Assembly: GCA_900696515.1 (NCBI GenBank)
Contig: CAADGK010000093.1
Coordinates: 87,670-151,669, forward strand
Direction of reading: 5' to 3'
From: an uncultured Nitrosospira sp.
GTDB taxonomy: Bacteria; Nitrospirota; Nitrospiria; Nitrospirales; Nitrospiraceae
Length of the DNA stretch: 64,000 bases
Position 1 is the first letter of the stretch, and every line of letters begins with the position of its first letter. Shown in pieces: positions 56,878 to 64,000 of this stretch. Made by a program: the position numbers and the translations under genes. Under the pieces are notes generated by a model, which had not been told where the DNA came from, searched no databases, and saw only the letters and a program-made list of their open reading frames with translations.

Positions 56878-57263
56878 ACATATCCTTTCCCACTCTCGCT
56901 CCGGCGTGACGTCATCGGGTTGCCATGCACCCCGCCAGATTCGAGTGATTCAATATGGTAGCGTGGGGGAGTAATCCCTTCACTTCGACAGTGCGGGCAA
57001 CGGCTTGGTCGTGTGAAGCGTGTACGGTCGCGAAACATGAATCCACAGTCCAGGCAACCGGATGGTTCACGGAGAAATCGCCGTGACCGGTCCCGAGCAA
57101 CCGTTTTTACCACATGAGCCAGGTGTTCCTCTACCAGCCGTTCAGGAATGCCCAGGGATCGGGCGAGTTGATAGCTCGTCATTGGGGCGCCGGTCAGGAG
57201 TTCGATGATGCGTCGGCGTGTGGTCTGTCCGGGAGCCAGCATGGGGATATGGTAGGCATTCAA
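56874..57263 (-). CDS. HTH and zinc-ribbon transcriptional regulator (COG3357-like)
   Basis: A 129-residue protein with an N-terminal winged helix (TTRRRIIELLTGAPMTSYQLAR) and a C-terminal zinc ribbon (CLDCGFMF and CPHCRSEG). This fusion is typical of COG3357 regulators, which are common in archaea and some bacteria. It is coupled to the lipoprotein gene and lies 212 bases from hpnR on the opposite strand, so it may act on one of them. No target site is visible. Confidence 0.8.
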   Translation of the reverse strand: MNAYHIPMLAPGQTTRRRIIELLTGAPMTSYQLARSLGIPERLVEEHLAHVVKTVARDRSRRFLREPSGCLDCGFMFRDRTRFTRPSRCPHCRSEGITPPRYHIESLESGGVHGNPMTSRRSESGKGYV

Positions 57264-57475
57264 ACCGGGAAAATCCAGAGTCCCTGGACCGAACGACTCG
57301 CGAATCCTCTTAAGTCTGAGGCACTTAACGGTTGCACCGCCGCAGGTATTCTGTCAAAATCCGACCCCGCATTGATTGTCACATCACGATTAACTCGATG
57401 GGCCGGACCAGTCATTCGCATTCTTCAGCAATCGCATTCCGGCCCAGCGCATTATAGACGAGGAGGTTTGGGCTC

Positions 57476-59023
57476 ATGAAGTTCCTCGCAGTTCATCCCG
57501 GTCCGCTCATGTACACCAAGATCTATCTGCGCCTGGAGCCACTCGGTCTCGAGATGGTGGCTCAAGCGTGCCGCCAGGCGGGGCACGATGTTCGGCTGAT
57601 CGATTTGCAGGCAGACACCTGGAAAGACTACGAGGCGCTGATCCGCTCCTGGAAACCCGACGCCGTCGCCTTCGGCTGTAACTATTTGGCCAATGTTCCT
57701 GAGGTCGTGGATCTTGCGAAATTGACGAAGAGGGAGTTGCCGCAGGCCTTCGTCTTTGTCGGGGGACATAGCGCCTCCTTCGTGGCCAAGGATTTCTTGG
57801 AGCATGGGAATGGGGCCATTGATTGTGTCCTCAAGGGCGAAGGCGAAGTCGCCGCTCCTAAGCTGCTGGAAGCCGTGGAGCAAGACCGCAAGGCCATTAC
57901 CAAGGTTCCCGGCGTTGTCACGCTCGACGGAGAAGGACCGCCGGCACAATTTATCGAGAATCTCGACAACGTCCGTCCGGCACGGGACTTGTTGCGAAAC
58001 CGGCACAAATACTTCATCGGTGTCCTGGACCCCTGCGCCTCCGTCGAATTCGCACGAGGCTGCCCCTGGGATTGTTCCTTCTGCAGCGCCTGGACGTTCT
58101 ATGGCCGCAGCTATCGCATGGTCAGTCCGGAAAAAGCGGTCGAGGAATTGGAGCAGGTGCAAGAGCCGGGCATCTTCCTGGTCGACGACGTCGCCTTCAT
58201 TCAAGGCAAGCAGGGCATGGAGATCGGCGAAGCGGTCGCGCGGCGCGGCATCAAGAAACAGTACTACATGGAGACGCGGGGTGACGTGCTTCTGCGCAAT
58301 AAGGAAGTCTTCCAATTCTGGAAGACGCTCGGACTGCAGTATATGTTCCTGGGCGTCGAGGCTATCGATGCTGAAGGCCTCAAGATGCACCGGAAACGTA
58401 TTTCATTGGGGCGGAACTTCGAGGCGCTTGAATTCGCCCGCTCCCTCGGCATTACCGTGGCCATCAATTTGATCGCGGACCCTGACTGGGATCGCGAACG
58501 GTTCGAAGTCGTGCGGCAATGGTGCCTGGACATTCCGGAGATTGTGAACATCAGCGTCAATACACCGTATCCCGGCACCGAGAGCTGGGTGACGGAATCG
58601 CGCAAGATGCACACCCGGGATTACCGTCTGTTCGACATTCAGCATGCCGTCATGCCGACCAAAATGCCGCTGCCGGAGTTTTATGCGGAGCTGGTCAAGA
58701 CACAACAGGTCTTGAACAAGAAGCATCTGGGTTGGGCCGCGCTGAAAGGGACGGCAAAGATTGCGGCAGGGCATTTGATGCGGGGGCAGACCAATTTCAT
58801 CAAGATGCTGTGGAAGTTCAACAGCGTCTATAATCCCGAGCTGCAGTTGGCGGATCACCGCCGACCGGTGGTCTACGAGATGACGCCGCCACCGGACCAC
58901 AAAGAAAAGGTCGATGCGAAACAGCTGTACATCCTACCAGCCAAAGGCCGCCAGGGCCGGAACATCGACGACGCAACGGAAACCTTCGTCGACGAGACTC
59001 GCATGGGCACCACGGCCGTCTGA
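57476..59023 (+). CDS. hpnR: hopanoid C-3 methylase HpnR (B12-binding radical SAM)
   Basis: A 515-residue enzyme. It starts MKFLAVHPGPLMYTKI with a cobalamin-binding domain (residues about 1-140), followed by the radical-SAM [4Fe-4S] motif CPWDCSFC in EFARGCPWDCSFCSAWTFYG and later TMETRGD- and VNTPYPGTESW-like stretches. The whole pattern matches hopanoid C-3 methylases, which methylate the A-ring of hopanoids at C-3 in the membrane. GAGGAGGTTTGGGCTC lies just before the ATG. No other hpn genes are in the window, so the hopanoid pathway must be elsewhere. A different B12-radical-SAM methylase remains possible. Confidence 0.88.
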   Translation: MKFLAVHPGPLMYTKIYLRLEPLGLEMVAQACRQAGHDVRLIDLQADTWKDYEALIRSWKPDAVAFGCNYLANVPEVVDLAKLTKRELPQAFVFVGGHSASFVAKDFLEHGNGAIDCVLKGEGEVAAPKLLEAVEQDRKAITKVPGVVTLDGEGPPAQFIENLDNVRPARDLLRNRHKYFIGVLDPCASVEFARGCPWDCSFCSAWTFYGRSYRMVSPEKAVEELEQVQEPGIFLVDDVAFIQGKQGMEIGEAVARRGIKKQYYMETRGDVLLRNKEVFQFWKTLGLQYMFLGVEAIDAEGLKMHRKRISLGRNFEALEFARSLGITVAINLIADPDWDRERFEVVRQWCLDIPEIVNISVNTPYPGTESWVTESRKMHTRDYRLFDIQHAVMPTKMPLPEFYAELVKTQQVLNKKHLGWAALKGTAKIAAGHLMRGQTNFIKMLWKFNSVYNPELQLADHRRPVVYEMTPPPDHKEKVDAKQLYILPAKGRQGRNIDDATETFVDETRMGTTAV

Positions 59024-59165
59024 TCGCGGTTGGGGGTGGGTGATAGGGCCGAGAGCGAGAGGCTGAACGTGTTTCCAGTTCTCGGTAGGTGTGTGATCAA
59101 CCACGCCTGGTCGTACCAGCGTCTGCCCAACCTCCGGAATATGTTCTAGCGACTCCGGATGTAAT

Positions 59166-61325
59166 CTATCTTGGCGGAGAGGCTGTTGCATTCGGCTCAT
59201 CCGCCAGTCGCAAGGTCAGCGTCGTCTCTTCCCGGCAGGTCTGTAGCCCTATGCTGCAATTGACGGTGATAGTGTTTTTGGCAATGACGTCAGAGTCACG
59301 TACCGGTGTCCAGCCTCCAATCTCGTAGCCCTGCTTACCCGGAGTCCATTTGAATGTTCTGAAGCGAGTGACGTTGAAGGCGGAGCTCCATCCCCCGGCT
59401 TCTGTCACACCGTGGGCCTCACCGCCCTGTACCCCTTGTGAAGCGAACAGCTCCTTTAATTTGGCCGGCGTATTCCCGCTTGAACAGTGAGTCTCCGCCA
59501 CTTCACCCGATCGTCCTGGAAGAATCGTCAAGTTCACGGAAAATGGATCAGGATCACTGCTGATCGAGCCTCCGTTCACATGAAAAGTGGTCGTGCCGGT
59601 GCCCTGAATGCGGATTTCGCACTGAGCCGCCTGAGTCTTTGTGCGAGTGGCGTACTGCATCACCCCTTCCCCCACCCATCCGCGATCTTCCGTATGTTGG
59701 AGTGGGACGGTTGCCTGAACATGGGCGTCGAACCCATTCGAACTCATTTGCATGCCGAATCCACTCACAAGATTCAGTGGTTCCTGAACGATGTGCGACT
59801 TGAACTCAAGGACATAATCAGCCGGGGCCAGTTCCCATTCCCCATCCTTGGTTTCGGCTACTCCCGCGCGGGAGACTGCCTTCACGCGGAATCCACTATG
59901 CCGAACCCTGGTGGCGGGAGCTTGATAGGTGAACATGGCAGGAGCCGCTGGCTGTGAATCTGCCTCCCTCGGCGACACACGGCCATTGCCCTCCCTCGGC
60001 CGCTCTCTCGCCTCCTTGAACTTGGTCGGCACCACCGTCTGGTCCTTTTTGGTGCGCAATTCTGTTTTCACCTGATACGATTTGTTCGGAGCAAATCTCT
60101 GTGTCTTGGTGGCCGGATTGAAAACAATGTCTACACAGGTATTGGGGTGGTTCCAATACAGTTGAGCCCTGTAATACTCTTGGCCTGAAAAATAGGCCAC
60201 TAGTGCCGTGAGCGTTCCGATGAGATGCGCATCGTTTGCCTGAGCCCCCGCTTCAGAAAAGTCTGATACCGTAATGATTTTAAACTCCTGCGGAAGACTC
60301 GTTTGATGATCGAGCGTGAAGTGACCCCGGCTCCCGTAGGACTGAGAATAGGGCGCGAGCTCCGTGCCGATATGCTGAAGCGTGACCGTGACGTCAAAAT
60401 CCACCTGTTTGATCTTGGCGTTATCGTCGACCTCCCCTTTGAGTGTCGCGACGACGTGGCGGCGATAGAGCACGGCCTGCCCCATCGCTCTCCTATACAT
60501 CACAAATGACCACTCAAAGGTCCCGTCCGCGATTCCCTTCAGATCCGGCCCTTCCAGATGCGGGCACTGTTTCGCTTTCGGGGCAATGACCATTTCATAA
60601 CTTTCGTAGATCCCTTCCGTGCGCGGCGGCTTGCCGATACGCGTCATGATATCCGTAGTCTTGTAGCCCACCCAGCCTGCAGGAGCATTGTCTCGGCGCA
60701 TCGGAGGTTTGTTCACATCGTAGTCGTCCTGAGATGTGTCGGGGATGGTCGTTTGGGCCAACAGAAATGGCGAGGTGGATGTCGTGTGAGCCAACACGAC
60801 GCGCGCCGGATGAACCCAGTCTATTTGAGCACTGCTCTTATGGGGCCTCACCGAGATCGGACAATCCGCCGCGCCGGAGCCGAGCGAATGTTTCAAACCT
60901 TCCGCTATATGCGCATCCATTCGACGCGCGAAACCCTCGGCATCCGGGCCTAAGGCCTGCTTCAACGCTGCCCCACCGGCGCCTGCAAAAAGTTTGGCAC
61001 TACCCAGACCAGGTGCCAGCCGCGCTAACGCCTCGCAGGGATTGGTGACATCCTTGAAACTCGGGAGCAAGTTCGGATCGAACAGGACCTTCTGTCCTTC
61101 ACCCTTCGGTTTTTGACCCGCTTCGAGCGACTCAAGCTGGGCCTTGAGCCGTTCGAATTCGGTCGGCTTGGCCACTGTAGCTGGCCCACTGGGTGGCACA
61201 GCCGGCGTCGTATAGGCTTTCTTGGGATCATACTCCGGTGGATTCGACGACGGCAGATGTTTGTCACCGCCGCAACCGGCTAAAAGGATCGTGGCAAGGA
61301 GCAACAGAAGAGGGTTGGCTGGCAT
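59166..61325 (-). CDS. large lipoprotein of unknown function
   Basis: A 719-residue protein with a lipoprotein signal ending LLAGC (Cys near residue 18), then a proline-rich linker to residue 60. Most of the rest is beta-rich, with segments such as FDVTVTLQHIG, FTYQAPATRVRHSGF and TTFHVNGGSISSDPDPF, suggesting repeated immunoglobulin-like or barrel folds. Cysteines are few and may form disulfides. I recognise no family. It lies divergent from the two TraT-like genes, 168 bases away. Confidence 0.65.
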   Translation of the reverse strand: MPANPLLLLLATILLAGCGGDKHLPSSNPPEYDPKKAYTTPAVPPSGPATVAKPTEFERLKAQLESLEAGQKPKGEGQKVLFDPNLLPSFKDVTNPCEALARLAPGLGSAKLFAGAGGAALKQALGPDAEGFARRMDAHIAEGLKHSLGSGAADCPISVRPHKSSAQIDWVHPARVVLAHTTSTSPFLLAQTTIPDTSQDDYDVNKPPMRRDNAPAGWVGYKTTDIMTRIGKPPRTEGIYESYEMVIAPKAKQCPHLEGPDLKGIADGTFEWSFVMYRRAMGQAVLYRRHVVATLKGEVDDNAKIKQVDFDVTVTLQHIGTELAPYSQSYGSRGHFTLDHQTSLPQEFKIITVSDFSEAGAQANDAHLIGTLTALVAYFSGQEYYRAQLYWNHPNTCVDIVFNPATKTQRFAPNKSYQVKTELRTKKDQTVVPTKFKEARERPREGNGRVSPREADSQPAAPAMFTYQAPATRVRHSGFRVKAVSRAGVAETKDGEWELAPADYVLEFKSHIVQEPLNLVSGFGMQMSSNGFDAHVQATVPLQHTEDRGWVGEGVMQYATRTKTQAAQCEIRIQGTGTTTFHVNGGSISSDPDPFSVNLTILPGRSGEVAETHCSSGNTPAKLKELFASQGVQGGEAHGVTEAGGWSSAFNVTRFRTFKWTPGKQGYEIGGWTPVRDSDVIAKNTITVNCSIGLQTCREETTLTLRLADEPNATASPPR

Positions 61326-61493
61326 TCGCGGTCTCCTGGTGAGGGACCAACGACTGGAATGGCCGCCATGCTAGCCCAGGCGCTTGGGTTCTTCAAGCAG
61401 GATTGGGGAATACCTTCTATTTTCAAGACTGCCTGGCGTTGCTATTCAACCTGACACTGCGTACAATCCCGTTGGTTTTGTCGTGAGGTGTCG

Positions 61494-62192
61494 ATGCGAT
61501 ACCTGGCACTTTCCCTTCTCTTCCTCTTTCCGCTCACGGCCTACGCCGGTAATATCAAAGACACGGATCTCATCTCCAGTAACAACTTCTTTCTGCCGCC
61601 CAGCACAGAGAAAACAGTCTTTATCCAGGCTCGGAATTCCTCTGATAACCAAGAGGTCTCGTTTCACGATCTGAGTGCCAGGATAAGCGCAAAGGGGTAT
61701 CAAGTTGTCAACGATCCGGATCGCGCGCACTACGTCGTCCTAGCAAACATCGTCTACTGCAATATCACGAAACCGGAAATGCCGGTCGAGGCCATGGTGG
61801 CGAGCGGATACGGATCTGCGTTCAACTCTGCGCTGGGCGCTATGCAGGGACTGACCAGTATGGCCAGTATGGCAGGCCCATACGGCGCGATGGGTGGGGC
61901 GGCGGCCTCGATGGGATTGAGTGCGATCCAAGGTATCGGCGATCTGTTTAGTTCGTCCTCATCCGCTCCCAAAATGCCGGACGACGTGAACTATGCCTGC
62001 GTGGCGGATGTCCAGATCACCGAACAAACGACCGGGCAGCTACCCAGCGGGATGAAGACGGGTTCGGGACAGGAGGCCGGTGTCTATCAGACCAGGCTGG
62101 CTGCCGATGTGCACCAAAAGAGATTGGATGAGGCTGAAGCGACGCCCTTGCTGCAACAGAAACTAAGCGCCGCCGTGGCGGGACATTTTTGA
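61494..62192 (+). CDS. TraT-like outer-membrane protein 1
   Basis: About 232 residues from ATG 61494, preceded by GTGAGGTG. A signal peptide (MRYLALSLLFLFPLTAYA) lacks a lipobox, unlike TraT proper. The conserved TraT-like region is NNFFLPPSTEKTVFIQARNS, then GYQVVNDPDRAHYV and a glycine/alanine/methionine stretch (MASMAGPYGAMGGAAASMG). TraT proteins give serum resistance or surface exclusion, but chromosomal relatives have no known role. The stop overlaps the start of the next TraT-like gene. Confidence 0.8.
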   Translation: MRYLALSLLFLFPLTAYAGNIKDTDLISSNNFFLPPSTEKTVFIQARNSSDNQEVSFHDLSARISAKGYQVVNDPDRAHYVVLANIVYCNITKPEMPVEAMVASGYGSAFNSALGAMQGLTSMASMAGPYGAMGGAAASMGLSAIQGIGDLFSSSSSAPKMPDDVNYACVADVQITEQTTGQLPSGMKTGSGQEAGVYQTRLAADVHQKRLDEAEATPLLQQKLSAAVAGHF

Positions 62193-62950
62193 TGACACCC
62201 TTATTCGTTCGCTTCACGCTTCACGCCTCACGTTTCACGAGGCCGCTCGTTCTGCTCTTGTTAGTATGCGGCCTCATAAGCGGCTGTTCCAACGTGATCC
62301 GATCCGGCCTCATCAACAGCAACACCATCTTCTTGGACCCCAACACCACCCGAACCGTTTACACCCAACTCCGGAACGCCTCTGAGAACCAACAGGTGAT
62401 GTTGAACGAAGTGAACAACAAGCTGGGCGCTAAGGGATATCAACTCGTTCAGGATCCGGAGCAGGCAAACTACTGGATCCAGGCCAAGGTCATCTATTGT
62501 CATAAGGCAGCCGATGCGGTAACGCCGGAGGCGGTCGCCAAAGCCGGACCAGGCGCCGGTATCAGTAGCGGCGGCACCTCAATGATGGCTGCTGGAGGGG
62601 ACGAGTCTGGCATGGGTATGGCCGGGATGCCGGACATGGGCGCCATGATGAGGCAGGCCATGGCGATGAGCGGCGGGCGAGGAGGATTCGGCGGCATGGC
62701 TGGCTTTTCCGGTATACAGCCACCGCCCAAAGAAGATGGCGTGACCTACCTCTGTGTCGCGGATGTCCAAATAACCGATCGAAAGATCGGCAAATCGATT
62801 GGTCGACCGACCGGCGGTCAAGCGTCGGGTGGCGAAAAAGTGCAACTGATGCGAATGGTCGGCCACGTGCGGCAAAAAAGTTTGGACATTCCCGAAGCCA
62901 CCCCCATCGTGCAAGAAAAGATCGCCACCGGGATTGCGGGACTTTTTTAG
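62192..62950 (+). CDS. TraT-like outer-membrane lipoprotein 2
   Basis: About 252 residues from ATG 62192, overlapping the previous stop (TGATG). The lipobox ISGCSN gives a lipoprotein. It shares with its neighbour NTIFLDPNTTRTVYTQLRNA and GYQLVQDPEQANYW. An added methionine- and glycine-rich stretch, about residues 130-170, may bind metal or be flexible. The first 15 codons are built on the GCTTCACG repeat (62211-62239). The two genes look like an ancient tandem duplication. Confidence 0.82.
   Translation: MTPLFVRFTLHASRFTRPLVLLLLVCGLISGCSNVIRSGLINSNTIFLDPNTTRTVYTQLRNASENQQVMLNEVNNKLGAKGYQLVQDPEQANYWIQAKVIYCHKAADAVTPEAVAKAGPGAGISSGGTSMMAAGGDESGMGMAGMPDMGAMMRQAMAMSGGRGGFGGMAGFSGIQPPPKEDGVTYLCVADVQITDRKIGKSIGRPTGGQASGGEKVQLMRMVGHVRQKSLDIPEATPIVQEKIATGIAGLF
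62211..62239 (+). repeat. GCTTCACG tandem repeat in a signal-peptide region
   Basis: Four imperfect units, GCTTCAC, GCTTCAC, GCCTCAC and GTTTCAC, run in a row. On the other strand they read as GTGAAGC-type words like those at 53848. Here they encode FTLHASRFT ahead of the hydrophobic core of the TraT-like lipoprotein. Confidence 0.5.
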
Positions 62951-62987
62951 CTCCAATCCATATAAGACCCGTTGAATGATTTCGCAG

Positions 62988-63048
62988 TCATAACTCATTG
63001 AACGGCGGGTATGGCGCCTCGTTCATAAACAGTGGCGGTGTGTTATGC
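62988..63048 (+). other. attC-like recombination site, upstream copy
   Basis: TCATAAC and GTTATGC can pair over 6 of 7 bases and lie 47 bases apart. Between them TGAACG and CGTTCA form a second, inner inverted pair. The size (61 bases) and R/L box layout fit an integron attC site. The left box departs from the RYYYAAC consensus, so this copy is less certain than the one at 63580. Confidence 0.4.
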
Positions 63049-63120
63049 GTACAGCAATGGGCAAGCCCAGCGCCTATACTGATCCGCCTAAACGTAGTTT
63101 GGTGCACTAAGGAATTACAG

Positions 63121-63585
63121 ATGACTAAACTGAATGAATATAAAGAGCAGGCCCAATTTGAACCGAAGAGCAGATATGTGAGTGAGGCGTGGTCGGCCTG
63201 GAGAGAGATGCGCCTTCAAACGCTCAATAGAATCACTAACTATCTATTCATTCTAAATTCGGGTGCGCTATTGGCCGCTCTGACTTACGTTGCAACCAAA
63301 GGCGCGAATGGCGGCATCCTAAATTCAATATGGCTCTTTGCATTTGGGATTTTCTGCAGCGCACTTCATGCAACGCTTGACTACTATTTAACAGAATCGT
63401 CATTCTCTGATTATCGAAAAGATGTAACTAGCCTCTATGAATTCAAACTCGATTGGGAGGTTTTTATTGATAGAAACGAACGTCGCCCGCCGCTCGACTG
63501 GCTGCTACACATTGTTGGTTGGCTCGGCGGTTTGGCCTTCTTTATAGGACTTGTGTGTGGGCTGCGGCAAATACCTGGCACCTAA
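63121..63585 (+). CDS. small membrane protein in an integron-cassette-like unit
   Basis: About 154 residues from ATG 63121, with AAGGA before it; a longer frame to 62998 runs through the upstream attC-like site. Two hydrophobic segments are seen near residues 35-55 and 60-80 and a third near 130-150. The N-terminal region is hydrophilic. No family is recognised. The sequence is visibly more AT-rich than its neighbours. Its TAA stop lies inside the left box of the downstream attC-like site, as in many integron cassettes. Confidence 0.7.
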   Translation: MTKLNEYKEQAQFEPKSRYVSEAWSAWREMRLQTLNRITNYLFILNSGALLAALTYVATKGANGGILNSIWLFAFGIFCSALHATLDYYLTESSFSDYRKDVTSLYEFKLDWEVFIDRNERRPPLDWLLHIVGWLGGLAFFIGLVCGLRQIPGT

Positions 63586-63647
63586 CCCATCATTACCACC
63601 GGATCACTGCGAAAAGCCGCGCAGTCTGGCGAATTCAAACGTTAGAC
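63580..63647 (+). other. attC-like recombination site, downstream copy
   Basis: ACCTAAC matches the R'' consensus RYYYAAC and GTTAGAC matches the R' consensus GTTRRRY; CTAAC pairs with GTTAG. The inner ACTGCG and CGCAGT form a second stem, and AAAAGCCG is the loop. The 68-base length is normal for attC. The stop codon of the preceding gene (63583-63585) lies within the left box. Confidence 0.6.
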
Positions 63648-63702
63648 CGTCACGAATAAGAACATGGCATAGAGGCATGTCTTTGTAGGAGGTAGCAAAA
63701 TC

Positions 63703-64000
63703 ATGACCATCCAACCCTTTGTTTTGAGACTGGATCAGCGTGAGCCAGCATTGAATGTAGTCGGAACCGAGGTGACGGTGTTGGCGTCGAACGCGGCGAC
63801 ACAAAGTTATGGCATCACCTTGCAGCAGGGCGAAGAGGGAACAGGCCCGCCGCCGCATAGTCATGATTGGGATGAAGCGTTCTACGTCCTGAAAGGGGAG
63901 ATTCACTTCCTTTGCGACGGGAAAGACTATGTCTGTGCCGTGGGGACTCTCGTTCACGTGCCTCGATGCACCGTTCATGGTTTTCGATATGGGAAGGGCG
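63703..64000 (+). CDS. cupin-domain protein, partial at the right edge
   Basis: The gene starts at ATG 63703 with TAGGAGG about 9 bases upstream and runs off the window after 99 codons. The visible part has the cupin metal motif GPPPHSHDWDEAFYVLKGE (two His and a Glu) and the start of the second motif, VPRCTVHGF. The product may be a small metalloenzyme or ligand-binding protein. It lies 56 bases after the downstream attC-like site, so it may be the next cassette. Its own attC, if any, lies outside the window. Confidence 0.78.
   Translation, partial: MTIQPFVLRLDQREPALNVVGTEVTVLASNAATQSYGITLQQGEEGTGPPPHSHDWDEAFYVLKGEIHFLCDGKDYVCAVGTLVHVPRCTVHGFRYGKG

Noticed and set aside
57264..57475. Possible riboswitch (cobalamin) before hpnR
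   Set aside because: The leader is about 210 bases long, but I saw no B12-box or paired conserved elements.
1..64000. tRNA, rRNA, CRISPR arrays, insertion sequences and phage genes
   Set aside because: No cloverleaf, ribosomal RNA sequence, regular spacer array, transposase or integrase was seen in reading both strands.

Overview
The window reads as one continuous stretch of chromosome from a Gram-negative, moderately GC-rich bacterium. It carries lipoproteins with lipoboxes, an MlaA homologue, a TolC-type channel and outer-membrane beta-barrel candidates. The combination of a complete sodium-pumping NADH:quinone oxidoreductase (Nqr) cluster, a Thermus-type isocitrate dehydrogenase, hopanoid C-3 methylase HpnR, many PAS-rich kinases and a DUF2934 protein fits a Nitrospira-like member of the Nitrospirota. 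That placement is inference from gene content, not from a marker gene. No rRNA, tRNA or CRISPR array was seen.

Layout. 1-9.2 kb, minus strand: a NhaD/citrate-transporter-type antiporter (cut by the left edge), a universal stress protein, then nqrM-apbE-nqrF-E-D-C-B-A, transcribed from nqrA towards nqrM with overlapping or touching genes. 9.5-14.5 kb: a DUF72 protein, a membrane-anchored polysaccharide deacetylase, a lipoprotein and an outer-membrane protein. 14.8-16.9 kb, minus: isocitrate dehydrogenase, followed by a separate gene for what looks like its own C-terminal domain, then a small protein and an MpsC/DUF2294 protein. 17.4-26.5 kb, minus: USP, SulP permease, CysD without CysN, a large secreted TPR/LamG-like protein and a sigma-54 two-component pair. 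26.7-34.4 kb: a NhaR-type LysR regulator, cytochrome c, a tripartite exporter (HlyD, ABC, TolC) whose ABC subunit has lost its ATPase motifs, and small proteins. 35-41.4 kb, plus: SelO, then a 1073-residue membrane protein of unknown function followed closely by two alpha/beta hydrolases. 41.6-45 kb: NarX/NarL-like pair. 46.1-50 kb: tiny membrane protein, MlaA, zinc-ribbon peptide, EttA. 50.6-56.5 kb: hybrid kinase, RmlD-like reductase, DUF1295 membrane enzyme, PilZ-like protein. 56.6-62.9 kb: HTH/Zn-ribbon regulator, lipoprotein, HpnR, a 719-residue lipoprotein and two tandem TraT-like proteins. 63-64 kb: a small membrane protein flanked by two attC-like sites, then a cupin gene cut by the right edge.

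How it fits together. The left end is a sodium bioenergetics block: the Nqr pump, its flavin transferase ApbE, its maturation factor NqrM and a putative Na+/H+ antiporter. Envelope functions recur throughout (MlaA, HpnR, TolC, TraT-like proteins, deacetylase). The most unusual points are the split isocitrate dehydrogenase, the ABC exporter with a dead nucleotide-binding domain, the unknown 1073-residue protein with its hydrolases, and the integron-cassette-like unit at the right edge. Two families of short dispersed repeats also occur, one of them inside coding sequence.
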